Positions 51,251-59,522 of a stretch of 64,000 nt of DNA are shown here, in pieces (the stretch's first letter is position 1; each line of letters opens with the position of its first letter). Under the pieces are notes generated by a model. That model made no database searches, was not told where the DNA came from, and saw only the letters and a list, made by a program, of their open reading frames with translations. This DNA is from Kangiella koreensis DSM 16069 (GTDB lineage: Bacteria > Pseudomonadota > Gammaproteobacteria > Enterobacterales > Kangiellaceae), in NCBI RefSeq assembly GCF_000024085.1, contig NC_013166.1, positions 2,356,001-2,420,000 on the forward strand, in the 5' to 3' direction. Made by a program: the position numbers and the translations under genes.

Positions 51251-53611
51251 ATGGTAAGCAAGAAAACTCCTTGGGTACACCCTTTTTTAGCGACTGGCTT
51301 CCTGCTTGCGGCATCCTCTGTGCCAGCGACCGGTTTGTCTGCTGAAAACCAAACCATAAGCCAACCAGCAGCCTCTAAGGAAAGTCTTTCTGAAGAGACT
51401 GATAAAAATGAGCTTGTCAGTAAAGACATTGGTTTTAAGTTCCCCGAGTTCTACACCTGCCCCAGCGAGCCGATGGAGCCAATTCGTTATCAAGCAGTTC
51501 GTAGCGAAGAACAAGGCCCGATTAAAGTCTATTCGGATAACGCGGTACGCGAAGGCGATAGAGCTTATTTGAATGGTAATGTGGTGGTCACTCAAGATGG
51601 ACAGCAACTTACAGCCAAAAGCCTCACAGCCGATAACCAAACCCAAAGCTATCGAGCTGAAGGTGACTTATTATTTACTAACCAGAATTTTGTCGTCGGT
51701 GCTGATAGCCTGAGCTACCAAGCCCTTGAGGGCAAAACTGAAATTAGCAATACCCGCTTTCACCTATACAGCAACAATGGCAATGGTTCAGCAGAGACGA
51801 TTACCATAGATAACAACCAGGTTTTAACGCTTTCTGACTCTGAGTTTTCTACCTGCCCAACCAATCAGCGAAGCTGGGCTTTTGAGTCCGACGAGATTGT
51901 TATTGACCGGGAGAGTGGCTGGGGTAAAGCCTATAACAGTGTGGTTAAAGTAGCGGATGTGCCGGTATTCTGGCTTCCTTATTTTACTTTCCCGATTGAT
52001 GACCGTCGCAAAAGCGGCATCTTACCACCCTCTTTTAGTAACTCGGATCGTAATGGCCGTGATGTTAGTGTGCCCTATTACTTCAACTTAGCACCTAACT
52101 ATGATTTAACGCTCACTCCACGCTACATGACATCACGTGGTTCCATGTTGGGCACCGAGTTCCGCTATTTAACTGAAGCCAGTCATGGTGAGCTATTTTT
52201 TGAAGCCTTACCAAACGACAAAGACCCAAATGCTCTGGGTGATAAACGCTGGCAATACAATGTGCAACATCTGACCGAAATAAGCGATAACTGGAGCACC
52301 GGCATCAAGGCTCGCAACGTCAGCGACGATGGCTATTATCAGGATTTTGGTGGTAGCCTGGAAAACAGCAACCAAGATATCCTCTCGCAGAACCTATATG
52401 TTCAACATCGAAGCAAAGACTGGCTGTTTCGTACCGAATATCAGGACTGGCAGTTACTGAATAGTCCGGTAGAGCGCTATACCATTGCTCCACGTATACA
52501 AATGACTCGCTTTTTTGAACCCGATGAAAATGGTTTTCATGCACAAATTCACAGCGAACTGACTCGATTCGATAAAGATAACGCTATTACTTCCAATCGC
52601 TATCATTTTGAGCCATCTATTGGCTGGAGCCATGAAACCTTATACAGTTTCTTCCGCCCTCAGGTACGTTACTCGGTGACTCATTATCAACAGGAAGAAC
52701 TCGCTGGTAATGTTGAGCACCTCACTCGAACACTGCCTACAGCCTCACTTGATACAGGCCTTTATTTCGAGCGTTTCATAGACGATGAAGATGAACGCTA
52801 TACCCACACTCTGGAGCCGCGGCTTTTCTACCTTTATACACCTTACGAAGCGCAAAGTGATATTGGTATCTACGATACCAGCTTGCCCACTTTCAACTTT
52901 ACCCAGTTGTTTAACACCAACCGATTCAGCGGAATTGATCGTATTGGCGACGCCAATCAAATCAGCGGTGCATTAACCAGCCGAATTTTAGATTCTGAAG
53001 GGCGCGAGAAGGCCTCCATGTCATTGGGCCGGATTGTTTATTTATCAGATCGACAGGTGCAACTGATAGACACCGTGGGTCGAGAGACCGAAAAGCAATC
53101 AGGACTACTTGCCGAGGTCAACTGGCGATGGACCGACGCCATTGAATTCAAATCAGTTATAGAGTGGGATGATCAGACCAATGATACAACTCATGGTTTG
53201 ATCAATATGCACTATGAGCCCCAACCTAACCACATTATCAATCTAGGCCACCGCTACCGCGAGCGTCTGGATAGAAGACAGGAAGAAGCAGAGCTGGCTT
53301 TTGCCTGGCCGATCAAAGATAATTGGCGGCTTTTAGGCCGTTACAACCAAGATTTGGTAGAAAATCGAACCAATGACTCCTTTCTTGGTCTAGAGTATGA
53401 ATCATGTTGTTGGGCTGTACGCCTAGTTGCACGACGATACTTGAATATTCAGCTCGATAGCGAAGGATTCATCTTGCCGGGGCAAAGCGATGAACATAAC
53501 TCCGGCGTCTTTTTACAGTTTGTCCTAAAAGGGATTGGTAGTCTGCGCGGCAGCACCACAGAGTTTTTAGAAGACAGCATTTACGGTTACGAAGATTTAT
53601 TAGGCAAATAA
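51251..53611 (+). CDS. lptD: LPS assembly outer-membrane protein LptD
   Basis: LptD forms the beta-barrel that inserts lipopolysaccharide into the outer leaflet with LptE. The 786-residue chain has a signal peptide (FLATGFLLAASSVPATG), an OstA jelly-roll (about 90-210: EGDRAYLNGNVVVTQDGQ) and a barrel of about 26 strands ending near the C-terminus. Cys in YTCPSEP and STCPTNQ, and the CC pair in YESCCWAV, match the known interdomain disulfides. No LptE gene is in view. It starts the run lptD-surA-pdxA-rsmA. Confidence 0.95.
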   Translation: MVSKKTPWVHPFLATGFLLAASSVPATGLSAENQTISQPAASKESLSEETDKNELVSKDIGFKFPEFYTCPSEPMEPIRYQAVRSEEQGPIKVYSDNAVREGDRAYLNGNVVVTQDGQQLTAKSLTADNQTQSYRAEGDLLFTNQNFVVGADSLSYQALEGKTEISNTRFHLYSNNGNGSAETITIDNNQVLTLSDSEFSTCPTNQRSWAFESDEIVIDRESGWGKAYNSVVKVADVPVFWLPYFTFPIDDRRKSGILPPSFSNSDRNGRDVSVPYYFNLAPNYDLTLTPRYMTSRGSMLGTEFRYLTEASHGELFFEALPNDKDPNALGDKRWQYNVQHLTEISDNWSTGIKARNVSDDGYYQDFGGSLENSNQDILSQNLYVQHRSKDWLFRTEYQDWQLLNSPVERYTIAPRIQMTRFFEPDENGFHAQIHSELTRFDKDNAITSNRYHFEPSIGWSHETLYSFFRPQVRYSVTHYQQEELAGNVEHLTRTLPTASLDTGLYFERFIDDEDERYTHTLEPRLFYLYTPYEAQSDIGIYDTSLPTFNFTQLFNTNRFSGIDRIGDANQISGALTSRILDSEGREKASMSLGRIVYLSDRQVQLIDTVGRETEKQSGLLAEVNWRWTDAIEFKSVIEWDDQTNDTTHGLINMHYEPQPNHIINLGHRYRERLDRRQEEAELAFAWPIKDNWRLLGRYNQDLVENRTNDSFLGLEYESCCWAVRLVARRYLNIQLDSEGFILPGQSDEHNSGVFLQFVLKGIGSLRGSTTEFLEDSIYGYEDLLGK

Positions 53612-53614
53612 TCT

Positions 53615-54898
53615 ATGATTCTTAAAAAAGCATTAATTGGTTTTACTTTATGCCTTGCGGCGTTTTCTCTACAGGCAGAAGTCATTGATAAAGTTATTGC
53701 GCATGTTGATGAAGACGTCATTTTGCAAAGCGAGCTTGATCGCAAAGTGATTCAAGCCAAACAACAGATTCGCTCACGTGGCGGTCAATTACCACCAGAA
53801 GATGTGCTAAAAAAAGAGCTGCTTGAACAGTTAATTATTCAAAGCTTACAGTACCAGATGGCAGTTCGTTCAGGCATGCAACTACAACCGGCTGAACTTC
53901 AGCAGTATGCAGCTCAAGTCGCACAGAGTAGTGGCATGACACTTGATGAGTTTCGCTTGAGTCTAGCCCAGCAAGGTATTGCCTATGAATTATTTCTGGA
54001 TGACTTACGTAAAGAAATCTTAACCGGCCAATTACGCGATGCTTTTGTATCTCGCCGCATTAAAGTCAGCGATAAAGAGATTGAATCACTCATTCAGTCA
54101 ATGAATGCACAAAATCAGGTCGAGTATCATCTTGGACATATTTTGATTGCTGTGCAGGAAGACGCTGACGAAGAAACCCAAAAGCAAGCCAAGCAGAACG
54201 CTCTAAAGGTGATGAAGGAGCTTAAGGCTGGTGCAGATTTTGCTGAAACTGCCAAAGTTGTTTCAAGTAGCCCTGATGCAGCAGAAGGCGGTGATTTTGG
54301 CTGGCGCACAGAAAGCAATATGCCAACCCTGTTCGCTAATGTGGTGAACTTTTTAGATACCGGCGATATTTCTCAACCAATTCGCAGCCCTTCAGGATTT
54401 CATATTTTAAAGATTAAAGACAAGCGTGGCGAACAGCAGCACTTGGTTCAACAAACCAATGCCCGTCATATTCTAATCCGCCCAGATGCTATTACTACTG
54501 AGTCCAACGCTAAACAGCAACTGCAAAATATTCGCCAACGTGTACTTGCAGGCGAAGCAGACTTTGGGGATGAAGCGAAAAAACACTCTGATGACCCGGG
54601 CTCTGCGAAACTCGGTGGTAATCTTGGTTGGAACAACCTAGGTGTGTATGACCCTGTATTCGAACAAACCTTGACAGATCTTGACGTTAATGAAATCAGC
54701 GAACCATTCCAATCTAACTTTGGCTGGCATATCGTCCAACTCCTTGGCCGTCGCACCGATGATCAAACCGATGCGATGAAACGCCAACAAGCTATGCGTA
54801 TTTTACAACAGCGCAAGTTTGGTGAAGAAGTTGAAAACTGGATTCGCGAATTACGTGACGAGGCTTACGTCAAGAAGATTGTGGAAGAAGACGCTTGA
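53615..54898 (+). CDS. surA: Periplasmic chaperone / peptidyl-prolyl isomerase SurA
   Basis: SurA carries unfolded outer-membrane proteins, LptD among them, through the periplasm. The 427-residue protein has a signal peptide (LIGFTLCLAAFSLQA), an N-terminal chaperone helix bundle (VIDKVIAHVDEDVILQSEL), and two parvulin domains (about 170-270 with YHLGHILIAV; about 280-385 with ARHILIRPD). GGDFGWR and GGNLGWN are the parvulin signatures. It follows lptD by 3 bp, which fits their joint task. Confidence 0.96.
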   Translation: MILKKALIGFTLCLAAFSLQAEVIDKVIAHVDEDVILQSELDRKVIQAKQQIRSRGGQLPPEDVLKKELLEQLIIQSLQYQMAVRSGMQLQPAELQQYAAQVAQSSGMTLDEFRLSLAQQGIAYELFLDDLRKEILTGQLRDAFVSRRIKVSDKEIESLIQSMNAQNQVEYHLGHILIAVQEDADEETQKQAKQNALKVMKELKAGADFAETAKVVSSSPDAAEGGDFGWRTESNMPTLFANVVNFLDTGDISQPIRSPSGFHILKIKDKRGEQQHLVQQTNARHILIRPDAITTESNAKQQLQNIRQRVLAGEADFGDEAKKHSDDPGSAKLGGNLGWNNLGVYDPVFEQTLTDLDVNEISEPFQSNFGWHIVQLLGRRTDDQTDAMKRQQAMRILQQRKFGEEVENWIRELRDEAYVKKIVEEDA

Positions 54899-55893
54899 TC
54901 CAACCGGCAAGAATTTTGATTACGGCAGGGGAACCTGCCGGAATCGGCCCTGAAATTATAGTTAAACTGGCCCAAGAGCCTTGCAGTGATCAATTGATTG
55001 CCTGCGCCTCTCCCACACTTCTTAAAGATACCGCGCAGCAATTACACCTTCCTCTTGAACTTAGCGTGTTTAATACCAATGAAGAGGCACTAGCTCATCG
55101 CATTGGCCACCTTTGGATTGTTCCGGTAGAGTTAGAATCCCCCGTGATCGCCGGTAAACTTAACCAGACGAATGCGGCTTATGTTATTAAGACTCTTGAT
55201 ACAGCACATCAACTAGCCATTAATGGAGCTGTTAATGCCATTTTAACTGGCCCAGTTCATAAAGGGATCATTAATCAATCTGGTTTGGCGTTTACTGGGC
55301 ACACTGAGTTTTTTGCTGATAAGAGCAACGCCCATAAAGTTGTTATGATGCTGGCGACAGAAGGATTGCGAGTTGCTCTGGCGACGACACACCTACCTTT
55401 GAAAGAAGTGTCTGGCGCAGTCACGCCACAGCTACTGCAAGAAGTGATTGAGATTCTCATTCACGAGCTACAGAGCAAATTTTCCCTAAAGCGTCCGAAG
55501 GTTCTGGTCTGCGGATTAAATCCCCATGCTGGAGAAGATGGCCACTTGGGTCGTGAAGAAGTTGATACCATTATTCCGACTCTAGAAAAGATGCGTACTC
55601 AGTTTGATGCTGAATTGATTGGGCCAATTCCAGCCGATACAGCCTTTCAACCCAAGTGGTTAACGCAAGTAGATACAGTTTTGGCCATGTACCATGACCA
55701 AGGCCTGCCGACCTTAAAGTACAAGGGGTTCGGCAAAGCCATTAATTTAACTCTCGGACTGCCTTATATACGAACCTCTGTTGATCACGGTACCGGGCTG
55801 GATATTGCAGGACAAGGCCTTGCTGATATCGGCAGCATGCATTATGCGCTACAATTCACTCAGCAATTGATAAATAACAGAAAATCAAACTAA
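54895..55893 (+). CDS. pdxA: 4-hydroxythreonine-4-phosphate dehydrogenase PdxA
   Basis: PdxA oxidises 4-phosphohydroxy-threonine in vitamin B6 synthesis. The 332-residue protein shows the N-terminal ITAGEPAGIGPEI and a metal-binding region GHTEFFAD. CGLNPHAGEDGHLGREE and YHDQGLPTLKYKGF follow, and SVDHGTGLDIAG is the substrate His region. The start is a TTG that overlaps the surA stop by 4 bp; no better start is present, so coupled translation is likely. Confidence 0.95.
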   Translation: MIQPARILITAGEPAGIGPEIIVKLAQEPCSDQLIACASPTLLKDTAQQLHLPLELSVFNTNEEALAHRIGHLWIVPVELESPVIAGKLNQTNAAYVIKTLDTAHQLAINGAVNAILTGPVHKGIINQSGLAFTGHTEFFADKSNAHKVVMMLATEGLRVALATTHLPLKEVSGAVTPQLLQEVIEILIHELQSKFSLKRPKVLVCGLNPHAGEDGHLGREEVDTIIPTLEKMRTQFDAELIGPIPADTAFQPKWLTQVDTVLAMYHDQGLPTLKYKGFGKAINLTLGLPYIRTSVDHGTGLDIAGQGLADIGSMHYALQFTQQLINNRKSN

Positions 55894-55912
55894 TCACTTA
55901 AGTTACTAACTC

Positions 55913-56722
55913 ATGGCAAAATCTCGTATGGTTCAGGGTCATCAGGCCCGCAAGCGATTCGGACAGAACTTTTTATCCGATAACCACTATATTCAGCGTA
56001 TTGTTGAATCGATAGCCCCTCAGGAAAGTGATCGACTGGTTGAAATTGGCCCTGGTCTTGGTGCTATAACCGAACACCTGGTCGATAAAGTATCTGAACT
56101 GCATGTGGTTGAACTGGATCGTGATCTTATCCCGCGTCTGGAACAAAAGTTTAGCCAAAACACAAACCTTACCATCCATCAGAGCGATGCTCTTAAGTTT
56201 GATTTTCGCCAGCTGGCAAATGATAAGCCCATTCGAGTCGTCGGCAACCTGCCTTACAACATTTCAACCCCACTGATTTTCCATCTACTGAATCAGCGGG
56301 AAAGCATCAAAGACATGTACTTCATGTTGCAAAAAGAAGTGGTAGAACGAATTTGCGCCCAACCAGGTACCAGCTCATATGGCCGTTTGAGCGTAATGAC
56401 TCAGTACTACTGTCAGGCCGACTTGTTATTTCTGGTTCCGCCAGGGGCTTTCCAGCCTCCACCTAAAGTCGAGTCTGCCATTGTTCGGCTGCAACCTTAT
56501 TGCGACTTACCCTATCCAGTACAGGATGAACAACTGCTTGGACAGATTGTTACAGCAGCTTTTGGGCAACGTCGTAAGACTCTACGCAACAGCTTGAAAA
56601 AATTTATTAATGAGACTGGCTTAGAACAGCTGGGCATCAAACCAACAGAGCGTGCCGAACAACTTTCTTTATCACAGTTTGTCGATATTTGTCATCAAGT
56701 GGAATTAAACCAAGCGGATTAA
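55913..56722 (+). CDS. rsmA: 16S rRNA dimethyladenosine transferase RsmA (KsgA)
   Basis: RsmA dimethylates two adenines in helix 45 of 16S rRNA, a late 30S checkpoint. The 269-residue enzyme shows KRFGQNFLSDN, the AdoMet loop LVEIGPGLGAITEHL, the catalytic NLPYNIS motif, and a C-terminal domain ending in LSQFVDICHQV. It follows pdxA by 19 bp, the common gammaproteobacterial order. The resistance-linked name ksgA is a synonym. Confidence 0.97.
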   Translation: MAKSRMVQGHQARKRFGQNFLSDNHYIQRIVESIAPQESDRLVEIGPGLGAITEHLVDKVSELHVVELDRDLIPRLEQKFSQNTNLTIHQSDALKFDFRQLANDKPIRVVGNLPYNISTPLIFHLLNQRESIKDMYFMLQKEVVERICAQPGTSSYGRLSVMTQYYCQADLLFLVPPGAFQPPPKVESAIVRLQPYCDLPYPVQDEQLLGQIVTAAFGQRRKTLRNSLKKFINETGLEQLGIKPTERAEQLSLSQFVDICHQVELNQAD

Positions 56723-56812
56723 GTGCTTGTTTGGTCAAGAATTTTGCCCCTTTACAGCATCGATGACTTTGACTATTATGGAAATTCATGGAAATCACTC
56801 AAGGATATGAGT

Positions 56813-57106
56813 ATGAAATCTAACCCAGTACCTTATATGGAAGATGCCCGTCGTTTTTACCGAGTAACCGTTCACCTACCAGTGGCTGTTCGTCAGCATG
56901 ATTCGCAGGTATTCCTAACTGAAAGCCTCGACATTTCTGAGGGTGGCGTTCTGATTAAAAATAATCTCGGCGACCGAGTTAACTCAGGCGATGTTGTTAA
57001 AGTTCATATAGAAGGCATTCTCGGTGAGGATGAAAGCAAAATGATATTACATGCCATGCGCATTGTTCGAATTGATGACGAGAAAATTGCGCTGGAATTT
57101 GTATAA
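56813..57106 (+). CDS. PilZ-domain c-di-GMP-binding protein
   Basis: This 97-residue protein is one PilZ domain with the RxxxR motif (DARRFYRV) and DxSxxG in LDISEGGVLI. PilZ domains bind c-di-GMP and relay it to motility, envelope or adhesion targets. The ATG at 56813 is preferred because AAGGA lies 7 bp ahead; an earlier ATG at 56723 would add 30 poorly matching residues. It follows rsmA by 90 bp. Its target is unknown. Confidence 0.85.
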   Translation: MKSNPVPYMEDARRFYRVTVHLPVAVRQHDSQVFLTESLDISEGGVLIKNNLGDRVNSGDVVKVHIEGILGEDESKMILHAMRIVRIDDEKIALEFV

Positions 57107-57195
57107 CCCCATTCCACAACACCTCTTTCACCCTGTGGTTACTACACCTGTTTGTTGAGGACTGATGCTTTTTTTTTTAGCTCGTACGGGCTATC

Positions 57196-57873
57196 ATGCA
57201 CACATCAACCATTAGTCCTTTGACTCCCCTAATGCAAGACTATCAAAAGCAATTTATTGAGCTGGCACTTAGCAAAAACGTCCTTAAATTCGGCGAGTTC
57301 ACCCTTAAAAGTGGACGCTTAAGCCCTTATTTTTTCAATACAGGGTTATTCGACAGTGGCTATGACCTCGCACAACTTGGTCGTTGCTATGCACAAACCA
57401 TTGTTGATCAGAAGATCTCCTTTGATCTGTTATTTGGGCCAGCTTACAAGGGCATTCCACTGGTAAGTACCACCTCTGTTGCCCTGTCAGAGCATCATAA
57501 TATCAATACCCCATACAGCTTTAACCGCAAAGAAAAGAAAGATCATGGTGAAGGAGGCAATATTGTCGGTAGCGCACTTCACGGCAAAGTCTTAATTATT
57601 GATGATGTTATTTCAGCTGGAACGGCAATACGCGAATCTATTGATATCATTAAAAACAGTGGCGCAGAACCTTGTGGCGTTTTAATCGCTCTGGATCGAC
57701 AAGAGCGTGGTCAGGGTGAACTATCAGCCGTTCAGGAAGTCGAACGTGATTATGGCATCCCAGTCTACTCTATTATCAAGCTCGCCGACCTCGTCAACTA
57801 TTTGCAGCACAACACAGAATTTGGCAATTTCTATGATAAAGTACTTGAGTATCGTCAAACTTACGGTGTTTAG
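57196..57873 (+). CDS. pyrE: Orotate phosphoribosyltransferase PyrE
   Basis: PyrE joins orotate to PRPP to give OMP in pyrimidine synthesis. The 225-residue protein shows [48 protein letters not shown], and the PRPP loop [17 protein letters not shown]. The ATG at 57196 yields about 12 extra residues; an ATG at 57232 ([13 protein letters not shown]) is the family-typical start. Ten T residues at 57169-57178 lie just upstream and could act on transcription. No attenuator hairpin could be convincingly drawn. Confidence 0.95.
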   Translation: MHTSTISPLTPLMQDYQKQFIELALSKNVLKFGEFTLKSGRLSPYFFNTGLFDSGYDLAQLGRCYAQTIVDQKISFDLLFGPAYKGIPLVSTTSVALSEHHNINTPYSFNRKEKKDHGEGGNIVGSALHGKVLIIDDVISAGTAIRESIDIIKNSGAEPCGVLIALDRQERGQGELSAVQEVERDYGIPVYSIIKLADLVNYLQHNTEFGNFYDKVLEYRQTYGV

Positions 57874-57901
57874 TCACATCCTTTAATCCCATTGGAGTTA
57901 T

Positions 57902-58867
57902 ATGAAAAAATACCTGCTTCTTTTTCTAAGTCTGTTGCTTGTTAGCCAGGTTGCTTTGAGCAAAAATTTTTATCGCTACAAAGATAGAGATGGTCGTTTA
58001 ATCGTTAAAGACTACCTTCCTTCCGAAGCGGTAATGGTTGGTTATGAGGTTATTAACGAAGAAGGTCGGGTACTTGAGAGAGTACCAGCCGCACTGACAG
58101 CTGAAGAAAAAGAAGCGGAGCTAATCAAACAGCAGCAACTCGAAGCATTACAAAAGAAGCAAGTGGAAGAAAGACGTCGTGATATTTTATTGATGCGCCA
58201 ATATAAAACTATCGAAGATATTCAGCGTACTGAAAAAAATCAGACTGCGGCTTTGCGTGCGAACATCGATCTGCTTGATAGTCATAACTCGAGCCTTACC
58301 AAGAAGCTTGAAGAACTGCAGGGGCGTGCAGCAAACTTTGAGCGTCAAGGCAAAGCCGTTCCGAAAAACACACTCAAAGAAATTGAAGCAACCAAGTCTC
58401 AAATCAAGACCAACAAAGCATCAATAGTTCGGTATGAAAATAAAATAAAAGCGATCGAGGAGCAGTTTCAGAACGACTTGATTCGTTTCAAAGAGCTCCA
58501 AGCGCTACAGCTGATTGAGCGTAATCGTACCAATGGTAACAGCGTCAGTAATAGCTCAGTCTACAGTTGCCCTGATAAACCAGCCTGTGATAAAGCTTGG
58601 AAGTTTGCACAAATATTTGCTCATGAAAATGCATCAAACAAACTCGAAATTGTCACAGATACATTAATTGTTACCGGCAAAGCGCAAAATGAGAATCAAG
58701 TGTCTTTATCTATTACTCGCATACCAGGTGAGGCCGACAATATGCAAATTGTTATGGAAGTAGGGTGTCACACATCAGAAGCAGGAGCTAAACTTTGCAG
58801 CAGTCAGGAAGTGATAAATCTTAAGAATCAATTTATCGACTACCTGACTGAAAGAGAAAGCTTATAG
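57902..58867 (+). CDS. DUF4124-containing secreted coiled-coil protein
   Basis: This 321-residue protein has a signal peptide (YLLLFLSLLLVSQVALS), a DUF4124 segment (FYRYKDRDGRLIVKDYLPSE), a long Glu/Lys/Gln coiled coil (about 65-205), and a C-terminal domain with four Cys (YSCPDKPACDKAW, VGCHTSEAGAKLC) that may form disulfides. DUF4124 proteins are often periplasmic and of unknown role. It follows pyrE by 28 bp and converges on slmA with only 18 bp between stops. Confidence 0.85.
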   Translation: MKKYLLLFLSLLLVSQVALSKNFYRYKDRDGRLIVKDYLPSEAVMVGYEVINEEGRVLERVPAALTAEEKEAELIKQQQLEALQKKQVEERRRDILLMRQYKTIEDIQRTEKNQTAALRANIDLLDSHNSSLTKKLEELQGRAANFERQGKAVPKNTLKEIEATKSQIKTNKASIVRYENKIKAIEEQFQNDLIRFKELQALQLIERNRTNGNSVSNSSVYSCPDKPACDKAWKFAQIFAHENASNKLEIVTDTLIVTGKAQNENQVSLSITRIPGEADNMQIVMEVGCHTSEAGAKLCSSQEVINLKNQFIDYLTERESL

Positions 58868-58885
58868 CATCGTTATTTAGCCTAG

Positions 58886-59479
58886 TTAGTCCAAATAAAC
58901 TAAACCAATCACTAACGGCCATTGCTGCTCCCAACTCGCTAGTGGTGATTGTAAAAAGTCTGTTCTAACGTATTGCTGAATACGGCCTTCAACAATTGCC
59001 ATCAATAAATTTGCGCGACTAGCAACATCCGGATCAAACTTAGCACTAACCGCAACTTCATGCTGTCGCAATTGTTGTTTAAGTTGCGTTTCAATGCGAT
59101 TAAATAATTGACTAATACGTCCTCTCAAACGCTCATTCTCACCAGCCAGGGCCTCCCCGGTTAGCAATCGACATATTCCCGGATTACGACTGGCAAAGGT
59201 TAGAACCAAAGTCATAATCTGATAACATTGTTCGCGAATGTCTTCTTGCTCTTTGCTAATACGATTTACTCTCGAAAATAATGCTTCTTCAGTAAACTCA
59301 ATTAATCCTTCAAACATTCGCGCTTTACTTGGAAAGTGGCGATATAAGGCAGCCTCAGAAACACCAACCTCCTGAGCTAATTTTGCGGTGGTAATTCTTT
59401 CCCCAGGACCTTTCTCCAACATTAAAGCTAAAGCTTGCAAGATCTCTTCTTTCCGCTTGGAATTCTTTTTGGTTGTCAT
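58886..59479 (-). CDS. slmA: Nucleoid occlusion factor SlmA (TetR family)
   Basis: SlmA binds specific chromosomal sites and blocks FtsZ polymerisation over the nucleoid. The 197-residue TetR protein has the N-terminal helix-turn-helix [32 protein letters not shown] and a helical C-terminal domain ending in [16 protein letters not shown], as in SlmA. The neighbourhood (coaBC-algC-slmA) is the normal slmA context. The gap to algC is 43 bp and both read on the minus strand. Confidence 0.92.
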   Translation of the reverse strand: MTTKKNSKRKEEILQALALMLEKGPGERITTAKLAQEVGVSEAALYRHFPSKARMFEGLIEFTEEALFSRVNRISKEQEDIREQCYQIMTLVLTFASRNPGICRLLTGEALAGENERLRGRISQLFNRIETQLKQQLRQHEVAVSAKFDPDVASRANLLMAIVEGRIQQYVRTDFLQSPLASWEQQWPLVIGLVYLD

Positions 59480-59522
59480 AATTCTCTCTATATCTTTTCA
59501 AACTTATATTAAGGTGTATGCA

